DNA of 64,000 bases from Gyromitra esculenta (taxonomy: Eukaryota; Ascomycota; Pezizomycetes; Pezizales; Discinaceae): NCBI GenBank assembly GCA_038503075.1, contig JBCAML010000009.1, forward strand, positions 1,906,510 through 1,970,509, read 5' to 3'. The notes under the pieces were generated by a model. That model saw only the letters and a list, made by a program, of their open reading frames with translations. It was not told the DNA's origin and did no database searches. The number at the start of each line of letters is the position of its first letter. Position 1 is the first letter of the stretch. Made by a program: the position numbers and the translations under genes. This document shows positions 62,718 to 64,000 of the stretch, piece by piece.

Positions 62718-63010
62718 ATATAGACCTCTGAATAGACCTCGAGTAGGGCCCATATAGACCCCCCGAATTGGCCCCATATTGACCGCTGAATTGGCCCCCC
62801 AATAGACCGCCGAATAGCCCTCCAATAGACCTCCGAATAGGCACCATATTGACCCCCGAATAGACCCCCTAATAGACCTCCGAATGGGCATCATATTGGC
62901 CCCCGAATAGGCTCCCGAATTGGCCCCCGAATAGGCCTCCGAATAGACCCCGAATAGACCCCTGAATAGGCCCCATATTGACCCCGAATAGGCCCCGAAT
63001 AGGCCCCCTA
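62718..63010. repeat. Subtelomeric minisatellite, about 12-13 bp unit
   Basis: Roughly 20 or more degenerate units of the type GAATAGACCCCC or GAATTGGCCCCC, with CATATTGACC variants interspersed. Position, 0.9 kb from the telomere, and degeneracy mark it as a subtelomeric satellite. The open frames within it on the minus strand (repeating RRSIRG) are by-products of the repeat. Confidence 0.9.
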
Positions 63011-63369
63011 AGCTCGCGCGATAGAGTTCTCAAAGCTCGCCTACACCTGCGCTATGGAAGCCCGCGCTATCGGTCGCGTAGCAGGCAAATGCTTGGTTGT
63101 TAGTCGACAGACCTCCAGGAAGCATTTATACCTAGCAAGAATGATATTGTATAGTAAATAGTCTCTTCATGGACATTGTGGATGTCACTTTGCTTTATCG
63201 CTGTCGGCTGGTTGAACATTCGCGCATTTGGGCACTTCCGAGAATCAAAAACCTTCGCCCATCGGCCCCAATATATGGGTATGTATAGGCGAATATACAG
63301 AGCAATAGAGCGCCATATAGAGCGCCTATGTGAAGGGGAAACGTTAGTTTCCTGGGTATAGTCGCGGTA
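63011..63369. other. Subtelomeric spacer
   Basis: No gene or RNA recognised; it contains a few short repeats of the form GCGCCATATAGAGCGCC near 63310-63326. Confidence 0.4.
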
Positions 63370-63450
63370 AGGAGTCAGGAAGGAAGTTGAAAGCTAAGAC
63401 CGTGTGCGTTGTTGAACGTCTACTTGGTTTTGTCTGATTTCCTGACTCCT
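63370..63450. repeat. Perfect 12-bp inverted repeat
   Basis: AGGAGTCAGGAA at 63370-63381 and TTCCTGACTCCT at 63439-63450 are perfect inverted copies separated by 57 nt. Confidence 0.8.
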
Positions 63451-63738
63451 CAGTTAGCTGAGACAGTCAGGGATATATACAACCCTCAGGACGGATGCGG
63501 ATGTTAGGGGGATCCGAGCGGAAGGCCTCTCGGCCGACACGGGATGATGCAATTTTGATTGACTAGCGGCGGCAGAGTTTGGTTACTCTTTTGGGTAATC
63601 TCAACCTGTGTAGGCGTGATCTAATATCCGGGTATGCGGGAGAACTCGGGGTAAACCCAGAAACATGCAGGTGATACCTTGTGCGTGATGCACTCGGCCA
63701 CGATGCAGTGTTACGTGCAGGGGGCGGCTGTTTGGTCC

Positions 63739-63796
63739 GTCGGCTATCTTCGGTCCGGGTCGGCCCGTCGGCTTAACTTCGGTCTGAGCTCGGCCC
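63739..63796. repeat. Subtelomeric GC-rich direct repeat, 28-30 bp
   Basis: Two adjacent copies (63739-63766 and 63767-63796) share GTCGGCT...CTTCGGTC...TCGGCCC. About 25-70 bp further on are smaller repeats of GCCAAGACGCCAAG and GCCAAGATGCCAAG. Confidence 0.7.
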
Positions 63797-63916
63797 GAGG
63801 GCTCCGCTAAGTCCGACGCCAAGACGCCAAGCCGGCTCGGAGATAACATCCGTTCCGTTCCGTGCCAAGATGCCAAGGGTTGTACCACCTTCCTAATCCG
63901 ATAATGGGGCTTTACA

Positions 63917-64000
63917 GGGTTTAGGGTTTAGGGTTTAGGGTTTAGGGTTTAGGGTTTAGGGTTTAGGGTTTAGGGTTTAGGGTTTAGGGTTTAGGGTTTA
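63917..64000 (+). repeat. Telomere: 12 perfect TTTAGGG heptamers
   Basis: 84 bases of uninterrupted 7-bp repeat (phase GGGTTTA) run to the last base of the window. The G-rich strand points outward, as at the right end of a chromosome. The unit is one T longer than the TTAGGG of most filamentous ascomycetes. The array is cut by the window edge, so its full length is unknown. Confidence 0.97.

Noticed and set aside
62599..62894. Two minus-strand frames over the minisatellite
   Set aside because: The repeating RRSIRG translation is simply the satellite unit read in two frames.
1..64000. CRISPR arrays, operons, ribosome-binding sites
   Set aside because: The genome is eukaryotic (spliceosomal introns, telomere); no regular repeat-spacer array is present.

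Overview
This is a filamentous-ascomycete (Pezizomycotina) chromosome end. The genes have short introns, mostly 48-150 nt, with GT..AG borders. Their products are typical of filamentous fungi: GH55 and GH43 secreted hydrolases, Sec16, a NACHT-ankyrin NLR, a 14-helix MFS transporter and an F-box/ankyrin protein. The right edge is 12 perfect copies of a 7-bp TTTAGGG telomere repeat with the G-rich strand running outward. A leotiomycete is my guess, not shown by the sequence.

Layout, left to right: GH55 exo-beta-1,3-glucanase (523-3220); about 10 kb of AT-rich sequence with no gene I can support; COPII scaffold Sec16 (13345-19855); a NACHT/ankyrin NLR (20941-24796); a 5.5 kb gene-free stretch; a DHA2-type MFS transporter (30282-32462); a 9 kb gene-poor stretch with a GC-rich, microsatellite-dense island (about 33.5-36.7 kb); the relic first exon of a secreted protein (40418-40508); a GH43 beta-xylosidase/arabinofuranosidase (41540-43612); a 5 kb repeat-bearing stretch with a small inverted-repeat element and a 70-bp tandem duplication; a large conserved fungal protein of unknown function (48911-51760); a long leader/promoter region; a broken MULE-type transposase (55889-56500); an F-box/ankyrin gene (56857-57951); a cytochrome b5-acyl-CoA dehydrogenase fusion (59033-61125); then subtelomeric repeats and the telomere.

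All seven gene models other than the relics are on the minus strand, transcribed away from the telomere. Exon structures were rebuilt by joining reading frames at GT/AG sites and checking phase; every model closes in frame. One intron, in the acyl-CoA dehydrogenase, ends in TG instead of AG. The genes do not form an obvious metabolic cluster. The two glycosidases suit plant or fungal cell-wall degradation, and the NLR and F-box/ankyrin genes are typical accessory genes. I found no clearly new multi-gene system. The most unusual signals are the heptameric telomere, the TG acceptor, the 25-nt P-loop microexon, and matching telomere-like motifs inside two introns.
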